From Bryobacteraceae bacterium (GTDB taxonomy: Bacteria > Acidobacteriota > Terriglobia > Bryobacterales > Bryobacteraceae): a DNA stretch of 32,397 bases. The DNA lies in the NCBI GenBank assembly GCA_019748195.1, contig JAIEPW010000068.1:1-32397 (forward strand). The letters run 5' to 3'. A program made the position numbers and the translations under genes. The first letter of the stretch is position 1. Each line of letters begins with the position of its first letter. Below, piece after piece: positions 16,639 to 25,774 of this stretch. Below the pieces are notes generated by a model. It saw nothing but the letters and a program-made list of their open reading frames with translations, had not been told where the DNA came from and did not search any database.

Positions 16639-17457
16639 CTAGGGAATCACCAGGCGGCGCAGGACCATGTCGCGCCGGGCGGCGGCGATGCGGTTGGCCA
16701 GCGGCACCGCGAACTCCGGATTCAGGCGGAGGCATTCCTCGAAGTCCTTCTGGGCCTCGGCTTCCTGGTTGAGGTAGAGCCGCGCGAGGCCGCGGTTTCC
16801 GTAGGCTTCGGCGCAATCCGGATTCAATTCGATGGCGCGGGAGGAGTCCTCGCGCGCTCCCTTGAAGTCGCCGGCGACGTAGCGGGTGGCGCCGCGGTTG
16901 TACCAGGCGTCGACCGCGTTGGGCTGGAGATCGATGAGCCGGGCGTAATCCTGGATGGAGCCCGCGAGGTCGCCAAGTTCCTTGCGGACATTGCCGCGGT
17001 TGTTCAGGGCGAGAACATGATCGCGATTCAGGTGGATGGCGCGGTCGAAGTCCTCGCGAGCGGGCATCAGGCGGCGCTGGGAAAGGCGAACCGTGCCGCG
17101 CGCGGCATAAGAGTCGGCGTGGCGGGGGTCCATGTCGATGGATCGGGACAGGTCCAGGTCGGCGCCGGTCAGGTCGCCCATGGCCTGTTTGGCGACGCCG
17201 CGGTTGTAATAGGCGGTGACGTTGAGCTCGTCGACGACGGCGATACGGGGAGCGGCCAGGAGTCCGGAGCCGCCGCGAACGGGGAATCCGGAGTTCTGCT
17301 CGATGGCCTTGCTGAACTCTTCGATGGCCCTGGCGAATTCCTGCTTGTGGAACCTGTCGATCCCTTTTTGGAAGTAACGAAGCGCCGCCTGCCGATCCTG
17401 CGCGGCCGCTCCGCCTCCCAGCGCCATCATCGCGATCACTGTCGCCATTCGCCGCAT
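16639..17457 (-). CDS. Exported TPR-repeat protein
   Basis: This 272-residue protein has a signal peptide (MRRMATVIAMMALGGGAAAQ) and about six tetratricopeptide repeats. Each has the A-x-x-x-Y-x-NRG-x-A pattern, for example VTAYYNRGVAKQAMGDLTGA, VLALNNRGNVRKELGDL, VDAWYNRGATRYVAGDF and CAEAYGNRGLARLYLNQEAEA. TPR arrays mediate protein-protein contacts; the partner is unknown. A TTG codon at 17460 precedes the ATG at 17457. The Shine-Dalgarno GGAGGTG (17462-17468 on the minus strand) fits the ATG. Its stop is 3 nt from the end of the convergent AsmA gene, so the two transcripts must overlap or terminate inside coding sequence. Confidence 0.88.
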   Translation of the reverse strand: MRRMATVIAMMALGGGAAAQDRQAALRYFQKGIDRFHKQEFARAIEEFSKAIEQNSGFPVRGGSGLLAAPRIAVVDELNVTAYYNRGVAKQAMGDLTGADLDLSRSIDMDPRHADSYAARGTVRLSQRRLMPAREDFDRAIHLNRDHVLALNNRGNVRKELGDLAGSIQDYARLIDLQPNAVDAWYNRGATRYVAGDFKGAREDSSRAIELNPDCAEAYGNRGLARLYLNQEAEAQKDFEECLRLNPEFAVPLANRIAAARRDMVLRRLVIP

Positions 17458-17595
17458 CAAGCACCTCCGAGTGTTGCTACAGAGAGATACTGATCCGGCC
17501 AGGTTCTGTTAATCCGTTCTACCCCGTAATTCGGCCGTCTCACAAACTAGCCGTCAGGATCGAAGCGAATCCGGCACCAAGGAAACTCTTCCCGG

Positions 17596-17601
17596 TACAA
17601 T
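17596..17601 (+). promoter_or_regulatory. -10-like box (TACAAT) before ilvD
   Basis: TACAAT is the best -10 match in the window. It lies in the 156-nt gap between the divergent TPR gene and ilvD and ends 12 nt before the ilvD ATG, leaving a leader of about five nucleotides. No -35 match is seen at 17-nt spacing. I see no leader peptide or attenuator, as might be expected for branched-chain amino acid control, in the rest of the gap. Confidence 0.45.
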
Positions 17602-17613
17602 CAGGCTCTGGTT

Positions 17614-19278
17614 ATGAACCCGCTTCGTTCCTCCACCATCACCCAAGGCCGGGACCGGGCTCCCGCGCGCGCCATGCTGAAGGCCATCGGTTTCACCGAT
17701 GAGGATTTGCGCAAGCCGATCATCGGGATCGCCAACACCTGGATCGAGACCATGCCGTGCAATTACAACCTCCGGGAACTGGCGGCTCGCGTGAAGGAGG
17801 GCATCCGGGAGGCCGGCGGCACGCCCATGGAATTCAACACCGTGGCGATCTCCGACGGGGTCACGATGGGCACCGAGGGGATGAAAGCGTCGCTTGTTTC
17901 GCGGGATCTGATCGCGGATTCGATCGAGTTGTGCGCGCGAGGTTACTTTTTCGATGGCCTGGTTGCATTGGTCGCCTGCGACAAAACGATTCCGGGCGCG
18001 GCCATGGCGCTGCTTCGGATGAACGTTCCGGGACTGGTGCTATACGGCGGGTCGATCCTGCCGGGCCGGTATCAGGGGCGGGACCTGACGGTACAGGACG
18101 TGTTCGAGGCCGTGGGCGCGAACGCCGCGGGCCGCATCAGCGACCTGGAGTTGCTGGAGATCGAGAACGCCGCGTGTCCCGGAGCGGGCGCCTGCGGCGG
18201 GCAATTCACGGCCAACACCATGGCCACGGTGATGGAGCTGATCGGCTTGTCGCCGCTGAACACGGCCGCCGTGCCCCAAGTGGACCCGCGCAAGGACGAT
18301 GTCGCGCGGCTGTGCGGGCGCATCATTCTGGATGCCATGAAGCACGGACGCCTGCCGCGGGCGATCGCGACGCGGACCGCGTTCCACAACGCCATCGCCT
18401 CGGTGGCGGCGAGCGGCGGATCGACGAACGCGGTTCTTCATCTTCTCGCGATGGCGCGGGAAGCCGGAGTCGCGTTGTCCATCGACGACTTTCAGGCGAT
18501 CAGCGAACGGACACCCCTGCTGGTGGACTTGAAACCAGCCGGAAGATTCGTAGCCGTGGATGTGGACAAGGCGGGAGGGATCGGCGTGGTGGCGCGGCGG
18601 CTGGTGGAGGGCGGCTTCGCCGACGGGTCGGCGCTGACCGTCACCGGCCGCACGCTGGCGGAAGAAGCCGCGGACGTGCGGGAGACGCCGGGGCAGGAAG
18701 TGATCCGCCCGCTGCATCAACCGCTCAAGAACAGCGGCGGGCTGGCGATCCTGAGGGGCAACCTCGCGCCGGAAGGCTGCGTGATCAAGGTGACGGGAAT
18801 CGAGCGCAAGTCCCAACGCGGACCGGCGCGCGTATTCGATTGCGAGGAAGACGCGATGCAGGCCGTCACGCAAGGAGCGATCGGCGCCGGCGATATCGTG
18901 GTAATCCGGTATGAAGGGCCGCGAGGCGGTCCGGGCATGCGGGAGATGCTCGGCGTTACGGGGGCGATCGTGGGCGCGGGTCTGTCCGATACCGTGGCGC
19001 TGATCACGGACGGCCGGTTCTCCGGCGCCACGCGCGGGTTCATGGTGGGGCACGTAGCGCCGGAAGCCGCCAATGGCGGTCCCATCGCCGCGGTGCGCGA
19101 CGGCGACACCATTCTGCTGGACATCGAAAACCGGCGGATCGAATTGGAAGTTCCGGCGGAGGAGATTTCCGCGCGGCTCAGCGAATGGAAATCACCGCCG
19201 CCCAAGTACACGAGCGGCGTATTTTCCAAGTACGTCCGGCTGGTCGGCTCGGCCAGCGAAGGCGCGGTGGTGGGGTAA
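17614..19278 (+). CDS. ilvD: Dihydroxy-acid dehydratase
   Basis: This 554-residue enzyme converts 2,3-dihydroxy-isovalerate (or -methylvalerate) to the 2-oxo acid, the third step of valine/isoleucine synthesis. Cys49 (TMPCNYN), Cys122 ([11 protein letters not shown], followed by the carbamylated-lysine position Lys124) and Cys194 ([12 protein letters not shown]) have spacings of 73 and 72 residues, as in the IlvD/Edd family members that bind a [2Fe-2S] cluster. [19 protein letters not shown] near the C-terminus is the other family signature. The length matches the short, plant/cyanobacterial type (about 555-570). No other ilv gene is adjacent. There is no Shine-Dalgarno; a -10-like box lies 12 nt upstream of the ATG. 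Confidence 0.96.
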   Translation: MNPLRSSTITQGRDRAPARAMLKAIGFTDEDLRKPIIGIANTWIETMPCNYNLRELAARVKEGIREAGGTPMEFNTVAISDGVTMGTEGMKASLVSRDLIADSIELCARGYFFDGLVALVACDKTIPGAAMALLRMNVPGLVLYGGSILPGRYQGRDLTVQDVFEAVGANAAGRISDLELLEIENAACPGAGACGGQFTANTMATVMELIGLSPLNTAAVPQVDPRKDDVARLCGRIILDAMKHGRLPRAIATRTAFHNAIASVAASGGSTNAVLHLLAMAREAGVALSIDDFQAISERTPLLVDLKPAGRFVAVDVDKAGGIGVVARRLVEGGFADGSALTVTGRTLAEEAADVRETPGQEVIRPLHQPLKNSGGLAILRGNLAPEGCVIKVTGIERKSQRGPARVFDCEEDAMQAVTQGAIGAGDIVVIRYEGPRGGPGMREMLGVTGAIVGAGLSDTVALITDGRFSGATRGFMVGHVAPEAANGGPIAAVRDGDTILLDIENRRIELEVPAEEISARLSEWKSPPPKYTSGVFSKYVRLVGSASEGAVVG

Positions 19279-19350
19279 GCGAGCTCGCGGATACAAGGCC
19301 ATAGCGCGCTTAAAGAGATGCCGGCGTGATTCCGCGAGCAGTAATGAATG

Positions 19351-20799
19351 TCAATCGCCTGCACTCCGCGTGTACAGTTGCCCGCTGCGCAGCAATTGAA
19401 CCGAATAAGAACTTGCCAGAAGATTCCGCACGCGAGCGTCCAGAAAGGGCGCGTGGGAGTTTGCAACGTAGACCTGCTCCACCTTCTTATCCCGAATCTC
19501 TCGCACGATCACTCCCCATCTTTCCGCTGTCCAATTTTCGGGCGACCATCCGGAGACCGAGATCGCTTGGCGGCGGCCCGTCAGCAAGTACAACCATGGG
19601 TTGCCGAAAATCACGAGCGGTGTCGAGCCGCCAAGATTTTCGACGTCCCGTAACGCGACCCTGGATTCCGGATGCACACGGGCCTGGAAGTTAGACCGGG
19701 AGCGGGTATCAATAGCACCCCGATGAGCCAGGAGCAAGCCCCAGGTCTGGGCGATGCGGATGCATGGGTGAGCGAGGCAAATTGCAAGGAACAGCATGGC
19801 GCCACGCCGCCGGAATCCCAACTCACCGGATTTGTGGACGAGCCACTCGATTCCAAGACCCGCAAGCACGGATAAAGGCGGAACCAGGAGCAGAATATGA
19901 TACGTCCACCACGAACGTGCCTGAACAAGGATTACCACCGCAGCCGAAAGGGACCAGTACGCAAGCGGTTGTAGGAGCGGAGACCGGTTGCGCACGGCGG
20001 CGTGCCCGCCCAAGAGCGCAAGCAATGTCACGCCGGTCAGCGACGCGGTCATCCAGAGGACCAATTCCGGGGCGCGGCCCCAGGCGACCGGCTGGTCCGC
20101 AAGGTACGCTCTCGGATAAACGAAGAGCGTCCAGAACAAGGCGCCCAAGCTGGCCCGTGACCCAAAATAAACGACGGTAGCGAGCACCGGTATTGCAGCT
20201 CCGGCTAGAATCCAGGCGCAGGCGGTCATGAATCGGGCCGACCGCCTGGCCGCGATCAACCACAACCCGGCACAGATGACCACAAATATCGGCTTGAAAA
20301 CGAACGCGATTCCGCCGCCCACCCCGGAGATCAGCCACGCGGTCGGTCCAACCCGGCAACACGCCATCAGCATCATCAACAGCGCAGGGAGAACCACGCC
20401 TTCCGGCTGTGTCAGGGTCCTTGCGTCCGCGATCGCGAAGTAAGTGACGCCGCAGACCGCCCCAGATGCCGCAGCCGCGAAGGAACTCGCCGCACACCGG
20501 CGCGCGGCGGCAAAGGCAAGGACTGCCGCAGCAAGCGTATTCAGAAGATCGAAGGCATGAAGGCCGGTTTCGGAGTAGCCGAAGATCGAACCGGCGACCG
20601 AGTACCAGAAGAAAATTCCCGGCGGCTTCAAGTCCCAGTAGTCGACGTAAAGACGGTCGCCTTCCGCCATCTGCTTCGCGCCCTGGAGAAACAGTGCTTG
20701 ATCGCCATGAAGGGGAAAAGGCAGATAGGGTAAACCGGTCAGAAGCACGACTGCACAGAGCACGGTTGCCGCGACAGCATCGTACTTCCGGGAGGGCAT
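19351..20799 (-). CDS. Membrane glycosyltransferase of GT-C/ArnT-PMT type
   Basis: This 482-residue protein has about ten membrane helices. The first loop carries FPLHGDQALFLQGAKQM and then DYWDLKPPGIFFWYSVAG, the acidic-residue and PPG pattern of GT-C enzymes that use polyprenyl-phosphate sugars (dolichyl-phosphate mannosyltransferase/ArnT-like). The C-terminal soluble part (about 360-482) contains short strands such as STPLVIFGNPWLYLLTGR. The substrate is unknown. The ATG lies 6 nt from a TATTAT box (20806-20811, minus strand), a leaderless arrangement. By eye the gene is less GC-rich than its neighbours, which might indicate different ancestry. Confidence 0.8.
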   Translation of the reverse strand: MPSRKYDAVAATVLCAVVLLTGLPYLPFPLHGDQALFLQGAKQMAEGDRLYVDYWDLKPPGIFFWYSVAGSIFGYSETGLHAFDLLNTLAAAVLAFAAARRCAASSFAAAASGAVCGVTYFAIADARTLTQPEGVVLPALLMMLMACCRVGPTAWLISGVGGGIAFVFKPIFVVICAGLWLIAARRSARFMTACAWILAGAAIPVLATVVYFGSRASLGALFWTLFVYPRAYLADQPVAWGRAPELVLWMTASLTGVTLLALLGGHAAVRNRSPLLQPLAYWSLSAAVVILVQARSWWTYHILLLVPPLSVLAGLGIEWLVHKSGELGFRRRGAMLFLAICLAHPCIRIAQTWGLLLAHRGAIDTRSRSNFQARVHPESRVALRDVENLGGSTPLVIFGNPWLYLLTGRRQAISVSGWSPENWTAERWGVIVREIRDKKVEQVYVANSHAPFLDARVRNLLASSYSVQLLRSGQLYTRSAGD

Positions 20800-20805
20800 A
20801 GGAAG

Positions 20806-20811
20806 ATAATA
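20806..20811 (-). promoter_or_regulatory. -10-like box (TATTAT) at a leaderless start
   Basis: On the minus strand TATTAT ends 6 nt before the glycosyltransferase ATG at 20799, so the start point would coincide with the ATG. The intervening CTTCCT cannot act as a Shine-Dalgarno. This lies in the 101-nt gap behind the TonB-receptor gene. Confidence 0.5.
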
Positions 20812-20900
20812 GCCGGGTGAAACTATGGCCTGTTTCCCCTCCCGGAGAAGGCTGCAGTGTTAGGGCAACCACCTGCTTTCAGACTGCGGGAGACCCGGAA

Positions 20901-23900
20901 TCAGAACACGAAGCGCGCGCTGAACTGCGCCCGCCGGGCGTTCGTGCCATCCGGGAAACCACCCGAGAATCGCCCGTTGCCGAGTCCCGAAGTCGGAGTC
21001 AGGATGAAGTTCGCGGCGGTATACGCCTGGTTGAACACGCCGGTGTTCGACTGCGTGTTGGTGACGTTGAACACTTCAAAGTTCAGGTACACGTTGCGGC
21101 GCTCCCCCAGGGGAAGGATCTTCGACAGGCGCAAGTCCGCCCGGTATATCTGGTCGATATCCAGGGACGAGAGCGGCCAGAACGGCGTTCGGAACGAACC
21201 GCCGAATCCGTTCAAGGTGGTGGGGAACGCCGAGCCCGCGAAGTTATTAGTGACGAAGATGGTCGCCGTATCGGGCTGGGCGCTGGCCAGCGTCACGATA
21301 CCGGAAAGCTGCCAGTTGTCCACCAGGTACTTCTCGAACCAGGTGTTCTGATCGGTCAGCTTGGGGTTGGCGATGAAGTTGGAGACGAAGCGGTGCCGCT
21401 GGTCGAGCGCGCCGGAGCCCTTCTCGAAGGCATAATCGCCGTTGAAGACCGTGCGGGGTCCGGTCGAGAAGAAGATGGAGTTGCTCGATCCGGATGTACC
21501 TTCCGAGCCTAGCGTGTTGATCGCGTGACCCCAGGTGTAATTGGCGTTCACCTGCATCCAGCCCGTGAACCGGTGGCGGAACTGCACGGCCATGGCGTTG
21601 TACCAGCTTTGTCCGCCGTTGTCGACTACGTTGATGCGGCGATAGCGCGGATCCACGCGGTTGGCCAGCCGGTAGGTGGGTGTCGTATATGTGCCCACCG
21701 TCTGCCCCGATTCATTGCGGATCTGATAGGTAACATCCGCGCCCAGAGGGCCGATGTTGTTGTCGCGGATCGTGGGCGTGTGCAGGCCTCGGGTCCAGAT
21801 GTAGGAAACCGTCAGCGACGTTTTCTTCGCGAGTTGCTGCTCGATGGCGAACGTGCCCTGCTGCGTGTAGGGATTTCGCAGGTCGCCGGCTGCCATGGTC
21901 AGGTCGACCACGCCGGAGGGGATAGCCAACCCCGCGGGCAGCGCATTGGGGAACACCGGAGCGCCGCTTTCGCCCGGCAACATCTGGATGGAGCCCTGGG
22001 TCCGGCCGTTCTGCAGCAGGAGAGTGCTGATCAGGCCGCCCGACAGCCGGCCGTAGAAGATTCCGTAGCCGCCCCGGAAAACGGTCCGATTATGGAAAGC
22101 GGAGTAGGCGAATCCGAAGCGCGGCGCCCAGTTCCTTCCGAACTCGGGGATGCGCGCGGTGGCGGGATAATCCGGGTTGCTGACGGAGGGCTGAGGCAGG
22201 TCATAGAACTCGTAGCGAACGCCATAGTTCAGGGTCAGGTTGCGGGTGACGCGCCACTGGTCCTGCACGTAAAACTGGTAGTCCCGGATGGTGAAGTCGA
22301 CCACCGGATTGCCCAGTCCCTGCTGGAACGTCTGCCAGCGGCGGGCTCCGGTGGTGTTGCCGGTCAGGTCGAGCGCGAAGTTGGTGACGTTGGCGTAGCG
22401 GTAGCTTCCGAACCGGTTTCCGATGCTGTCTACGTAATCCTGCGTGCTGGTGGTGTCGAAGCCGAACTTGTAGGCGTGCTTGCCGCGGGTATAAGAGAAG
22501 TTGTCGGCGAACTGGAAACGATTTTCGCTGGGGTTGATCCGGGGCAGGAAACCGGCGGAGCCCAGGTTGGACGCCGCGCCCACCTGCAGCACGATGGGTC
22601 CGAAGGCGGGGGTGGCGATCGCGGAGGAGAACTGGTCCGCCTGCCGGTCCTTGAACCAGCCGAAACGGAATTCGTTCACCATCGTGTTAGTGGGGATCGC
22701 GGTCCAGGAAAAGCGTCCGTAGCGGGCGCGCACGGTGGCGTCACCGTTATTGCCGAACGCGCCCCCGTTGTTCAGCGCCGCCGCGGACTGGATTCCGCTC
22801 GGCGAAATGAAGCGCAGCGAGTTGCCGGAGAAGCTGAAGCTGTTGCGATCCGTGGGACGCCAGTCGATCTTCAGGAAGAAGAGCTCGGAGTTTGCCTGGC
22901 GGGCCACCACCGGATTCTCGCGGAATCGCGCCAGCACCTGATTGGCGGCCTCGCACTGCGCCGGAGTCGCCGGGGCGCCGCAGCCGATGAAGTTTCCCGC
23001 TCCATCGGTGGTGCCGGGAGCGATCAGCGAGGATGCGATCGGGAAGTCGCGCCGCACGATCTCCGTGTTGAAGAAGTAGAACAGCTTGTCTTTCTGGATG
23101 GGTCCGCCGATCGATCCGCCGAACTGATTGCGCTTCTCCGGCGGGTTCACCGACGCGAAGCGGTCCCGCGCATTGAAATCCTGATTGCGGAAGAACCAGT
23201 AGGCGGTGCCGTGGAGCTCATTGCTGCCCGATCGCGTCACGGTATTCACAACGCCGCCCGAGGCGCGTCCGAACTCGGCGGTGAAGCCGGAGTTGAGCAC
23301 CTGAAACTCCTGCACGGCGTCCTGCGAGACCTGGGAGGGGATTCGGCTGCGGCCCGCGTTCTCCACAAAGAAGCTGTTTGTCGTGTCGTTGCCGTCCACC
23401 AGGAAGGCATTCCCCGCGTTCTGGCCCCGGAAACTCAGGTTGCCGAACGTACCGTCATTGGTGACGCCGGGCGTCAGCAGCACGAATGAGTCCACGCGCC
23501 GGCCGTTGATCGGCAGGTCGTCGATCTGCCGGCGTCCCACCACTTCCGAGACCTCCGTCTTGGTGTTGTCCACCAGCGGCACGGCCGACACCACTTCCAC
23601 CGCGGTGGTGGTATTGGCCAGCGCCAGCTTCACCTGCAGGTCCACCTGCTGGCCCACGGCCACCTCGATGCCTTCCTGGACGAAGTCGGCGAATCCAGGC
23701 GCACTCACTTTCACTTCATAACCCCCGGACGGAACCAGGGCGGGGGCCGAAAACAAGCCGGCCGACGTCGTTTCCAACGAACGGTGGATGCCCCTCTGCG
23801 GGTTGCTGACCGTAACCTTGGCGCCCGCGATGAGGGCGCCGCTCGGATCCACGACGGAGCCCGAAATGCTGCCCATGCCGGCCCCCTGGCCGAAACACGC

Positions 23901-23951
23901 GGGGGCCAACAGGCTCGCCGCGAATGAGATTGCAAGTGCTTTATACGTCAT
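20901..23951 (-). CDS. TonB-dependent receptor with carboxypeptidase-regulatory-like domain (Oar-type)
   Basis: This 1016-residue outer-membrane protein starts with a signal peptide (about 1-22). A carboxypeptidase-regulatory-like beta domain follows at about 27-112 (SISGSVVDPSGALIAGAKV, then a GGYEVKVSAPGF strand). A plug domain lies at about 115-260 (IDDLPINGRRVDSFVLLTPGV, LSFRGQNAGNAFLVDGNDTT, AEFGRASGGVVNTVTRSG). The rest is a 22-strand barrel ending in Phe (FSARFVF). Such Oar-like receptors are very numerous in Solibacter-type acidobacteria and are thought to take up or display large molecules; the ligand is unknown. No TonB-box can be named with confidence. The 108-nt gap upstream is shared with the divergent phosphatase gene. 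Confidence 0.92.
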   Translation of the reverse strand: MTYKALAISFAASLLAPACFGQGAGMGSISGSVVDPSGALIAGAKVTVSNPQRGIHRSLETTSAGLFSAPALVPSGGYEVKVSAPGFADFVQEGIEVAVGQQVDLQVKLALANTTTAVEVVSAVPLVDNTKTEVSEVVGRRQIDDLPINGRRVDSFVLLTPGVTNDGTFGNLSFRGQNAGNAFLVDGNDTTNSFFVENAGRSRIPSQVSQDAVQEFQVLNSGFTAEFGRASGGVVNTVTRSGSNELHGTAYWFFRNQDFNARDRFASVNPPEKRNQFGGSIGGPIQKDKLFYFFNTEIVRRDFPIASSLIAPGTTDGAGNFIGCGAPATPAQCEAANQVLARFRENPVVARQANSELFFLKIDWRPTDRNSFSFSGNSLRFISPSGIQSAAALNNGGAFGNNGDATVRARYGRFSWTAIPTNTMVNEFRFGWFKDRQADQFSSAIATPAFGPIVLQVGAASNLGSAGFLPRINPSENRFQFADNFSYTRGKHAYKFGFDTTSTQDYVDSIGNRFGSYRYANVTNFALDLTGNTTGARRWQTFQQGLGNPVVDFTIRDYQFYVQDQWRVTRNLTLNYGVRYEFYDLPQPSVSNPDYPATARIPEFGRNWAPRFGFAYSAFHNRTVFRGGYGIFYGRLSGGLISTLLLQNGRTQGSIQMLPGESGAPVFPNALPAGLAIPSGVVDLTMAAGDLRNPYTQQGTFAIEQQLAKKTSLTVSYIWTRGLHTPTIRDNNIGPLGADVTYQIRNESGQTVGTYTTPTYRLANRVDPRYRRINVVDNGGQSWYNAMAVQFRHRFTGWMQVNANYTWGHAINTLGSEGTSGSSNSIFFSTGPRTVFNGDYAFEKGSGALDQRHRFVSNFIANPKLTDQNTWFEKYLVDNWQLSGIVTLASAQPDTATIFVTNNFAGSAFPTTLNGFGGSFRTPFWPLSSLDIDQIYRADLRLSKILPLGERRNVYLNFEVFNVTNTQSNTGVFNQAYTAANFILTPTSGLGNGRFSGGFPDGTNARRAQFSARFVF

Positions 23952-24044
23952 GTAGTACGAGTCCCCAAACCCAGAGGCTACCAGTCTGAAATTTCAGTTC
24001 CGTTACGATTTCCTTCGGGGTTCCCATTGTCGCGCGTTTTTGGG

Positions 24045-24050
24045 TAACCT
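24045..24050 (+). promoter_or_regulatory. -10-like box (TAACCT) before the FHA-phosphatase gene
   Basis: TAACCT ends 9 nt before the TTG used as start at 24060. The sequence between has no Shine-Dalgarno. If this is the promoter the message is nearly leaderless. Confidence 0.3.
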
Positions 24051-24059
24051 AGTTTCACT

Positions 24060-25751
24060 TTGTCTTCAGTGACCAGCCACGCCGGAACGGCCCAGTTCAA
24101 CACCGCGGGGGAACTGCTGATTCATGACGGCGACGGCCGTACCCGCCGTGTGCAACTGGACCGGGACCGCTACGAACTGGGGCGCTCCAGCGTCAATTTC
24201 CTCTGCTATCCGGACGATTCCGGGCTCTCCCGTCATCACCTGGCGATCTATCGTAGCCCAAACGGCTGGATGGTGGAGGATCTGGGCAGCAAGAACGGGA
24301 CGCTGGTGAACGGGATTCGCGTGGACTCCGCGCGCCGGTTCGCGCCCGGCGATCGCATTTCGGCGGGCCATCTGACCATCGAGTTCGGGCAGGCGCCCAC
24401 CGCCCGGCAGACCGTGGTCTTCGTGGAAAGCGCGGCGGCGGAAGTGGCGGCGCCCATGGACGCCACCGTGGTGCAACGGCTGACCGACGTCCTCGGCGCC
24501 GAAGATTCCAAGGACCTCAACAAGACGTACGCGATGCAGGGCAGCCCGCAGATGCGGGCGTTGATCCAGGCCGGGCGGGAGCTGGTCCGCAACCGGACGC
24601 TGGAGGACCTGTTCAAAGTGATTCTGGACCTCGCCGTGGAAGCGGTGATGGCGGGCCGCGGCGTCGTGATGACGCTGGAGGGCGAGGATCTGGTGGTGAA
24701 AGCCGCCCGCGGCGACGGCTTCCGCATCAGTTCCGTGGTGCGGGATCGCGTGCTGGCGGAAAAGGCGTCGCTTTTGGTGCGCGACACGCAACTCGACCAG
24801 GCGCTGAAGAACCGGGAGAGCATCGTCGCCCACCGCGTTCGCAGCATGATGGCGGTGCCGCTGCAAACCAACGAGCAGGTGATCGGCTTGATTTACCTGG
24901 ATTCGCCTCACCTGATCCGCGAGTTCACGCGAGAGGATCTGAACCTGTTAACGGTGATGGCGAATGTCGCCGCCATCCGCATCGAGCATGCGCGCCTGGT
25001 GGAAGTCGAACGCCAGGACATGATTATTCAAAAGGAGCTGGGCCAGGCCGCCGAGATCCAGCGCGGGCTGCTGCCCAAGACCGCTCCCAACGTGGCGGGC
25101 GTGAACCTGGCGGGGTTCAACGTCCCCAGCCGGGCCGTGGGCGGCGACTACTACGATTTCTTCACCTATCCGGACGGGCGCGTGGGCCTGATTGTCGCCG
25201 ACGTGGCCGGCAAGGGTCTGCCGGCCGCGCTGCTGATGACCAGCCTGCGCGCGCGATGTCACGTATTGTTCGAGGAAGCCGCGGATCTCATGAACAAGGT
25301 AACGCGGCTGAACAAAGCCATTTGCGCCGACACGCCCGACAACCGCTTCATTACGTTCTTCATCGCCGTTCTCGATCCGGCGACCGGCGCGCTGACGTAC
25401 GTGAACGCGGGTCACAATCCGCCGCTGCTGGTCCGCGCCGCGGGCGGCGTCGAGCAGTTGGACCAGGGCGGTCCGGTGCTGGGCATCCTGCCCATCGCCC
25501 GCTACCGCGAGGTGAACGTGCAGGTGGAGCCGGGCGATTCCATCGTGTTCTACAGCGACGGGGTGACCGAGGCGGCCAGCCCGGAGGGTGAGGAGTTCGG
25601 AGAGGATCGCCTGGGCGCGTTTGTCGCGGCCCGTCCCCGGCAGGATGTCGCCGAGCTGATCGCCGAGATCAGCGCCGCTGTGAACGCCTTCACCAAGGGC
25701 GCGCCGCTCGCCGACGATCTGACCTTGCTGATCGCGCGCCGCAAGGCGTAG
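24060..25751 (+). CDS. FHA-GAF-PP2C (SpoIIE/RsbU-type) serine phosphatase
   Basis: This 563-residue cytoplasmic signalling protein joins three domains. An FHA domain (about 17-110) binds phosphothreonine peptides, with Gly41-Arg42-Ser43, SRHH and Asn79-Gly80-Thr81. A GAF sensor domain follows (about 160-315), then a short helical linker (QKELGQAAEIQRGLLP) and a PP2C-type phosphatase of the SpoIIE/RsbU class (about 335-560). Metal ligands are in place: Asp363 and Asp366 (GGDYYDF), Asp381 (VADVAGKG) and Asp500 (YSDGVTEA). Such enzymes usually dephosphorylate an anti-anti-sigma factor; none is encoded nearby. The start is TTG at 24060; GTG at 24069 is the alternative. The next gene follows after 23 nt. 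Confidence 0.9.
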   Translation: MSSVTSHAGTAQFNTAGELLIHDGDGRTRRVQLDRDRYELGRSSVNFLCYPDDSGLSRHHLAIYRSPNGWMVEDLGSKNGTLVNGIRVDSARRFAPGDRISAGHLTIEFGQAPTARQTVVFVESAAAEVAAPMDATVVQRLTDVLGAEDSKDLNKTYAMQGSPQMRALIQAGRELVRNRTLEDLFKVILDLAVEAVMAGRGVVMTLEGEDLVVKAARGDGFRISSVVRDRVLAEKASLLVRDTQLDQALKNRESIVAHRVRSMMAVPLQTNEQVIGLIYLDSPHLIREFTREDLNLLTVMANVAAIRIEHARLVEVERQDMIIQKELGQAAEIQRGLLPKTAPNVAGVNLAGFNVPSRAVGGDYYDFFTYPDGRVGLIVADVAGKGLPAALLMTSLRARCHVLFEEAADLMNKVTRLNKAICADTPDNRFITFFIAVLDPATGALTYVNAGHNPPLLVRAAGGVEQLDQGGPVLGILPIARYREVNVQVEPGDSIVFYSDGVTEAASPEGEEFGEDRLGAFVAARPRQDVAELIAEISAAVNAFTKGAPLADDLTLLIARRKA

Positions 25752-25774
25752 TATTTCACCCAAAGGACCACACC

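Noticed and set aside
21525-23489. 654-codon open frame opposite the TonB receptor
   Set aside because: It is a shadow of codon bias, rich in Val, Gly, Ala and Glu with no domain. The sense frame is a complete receptor.
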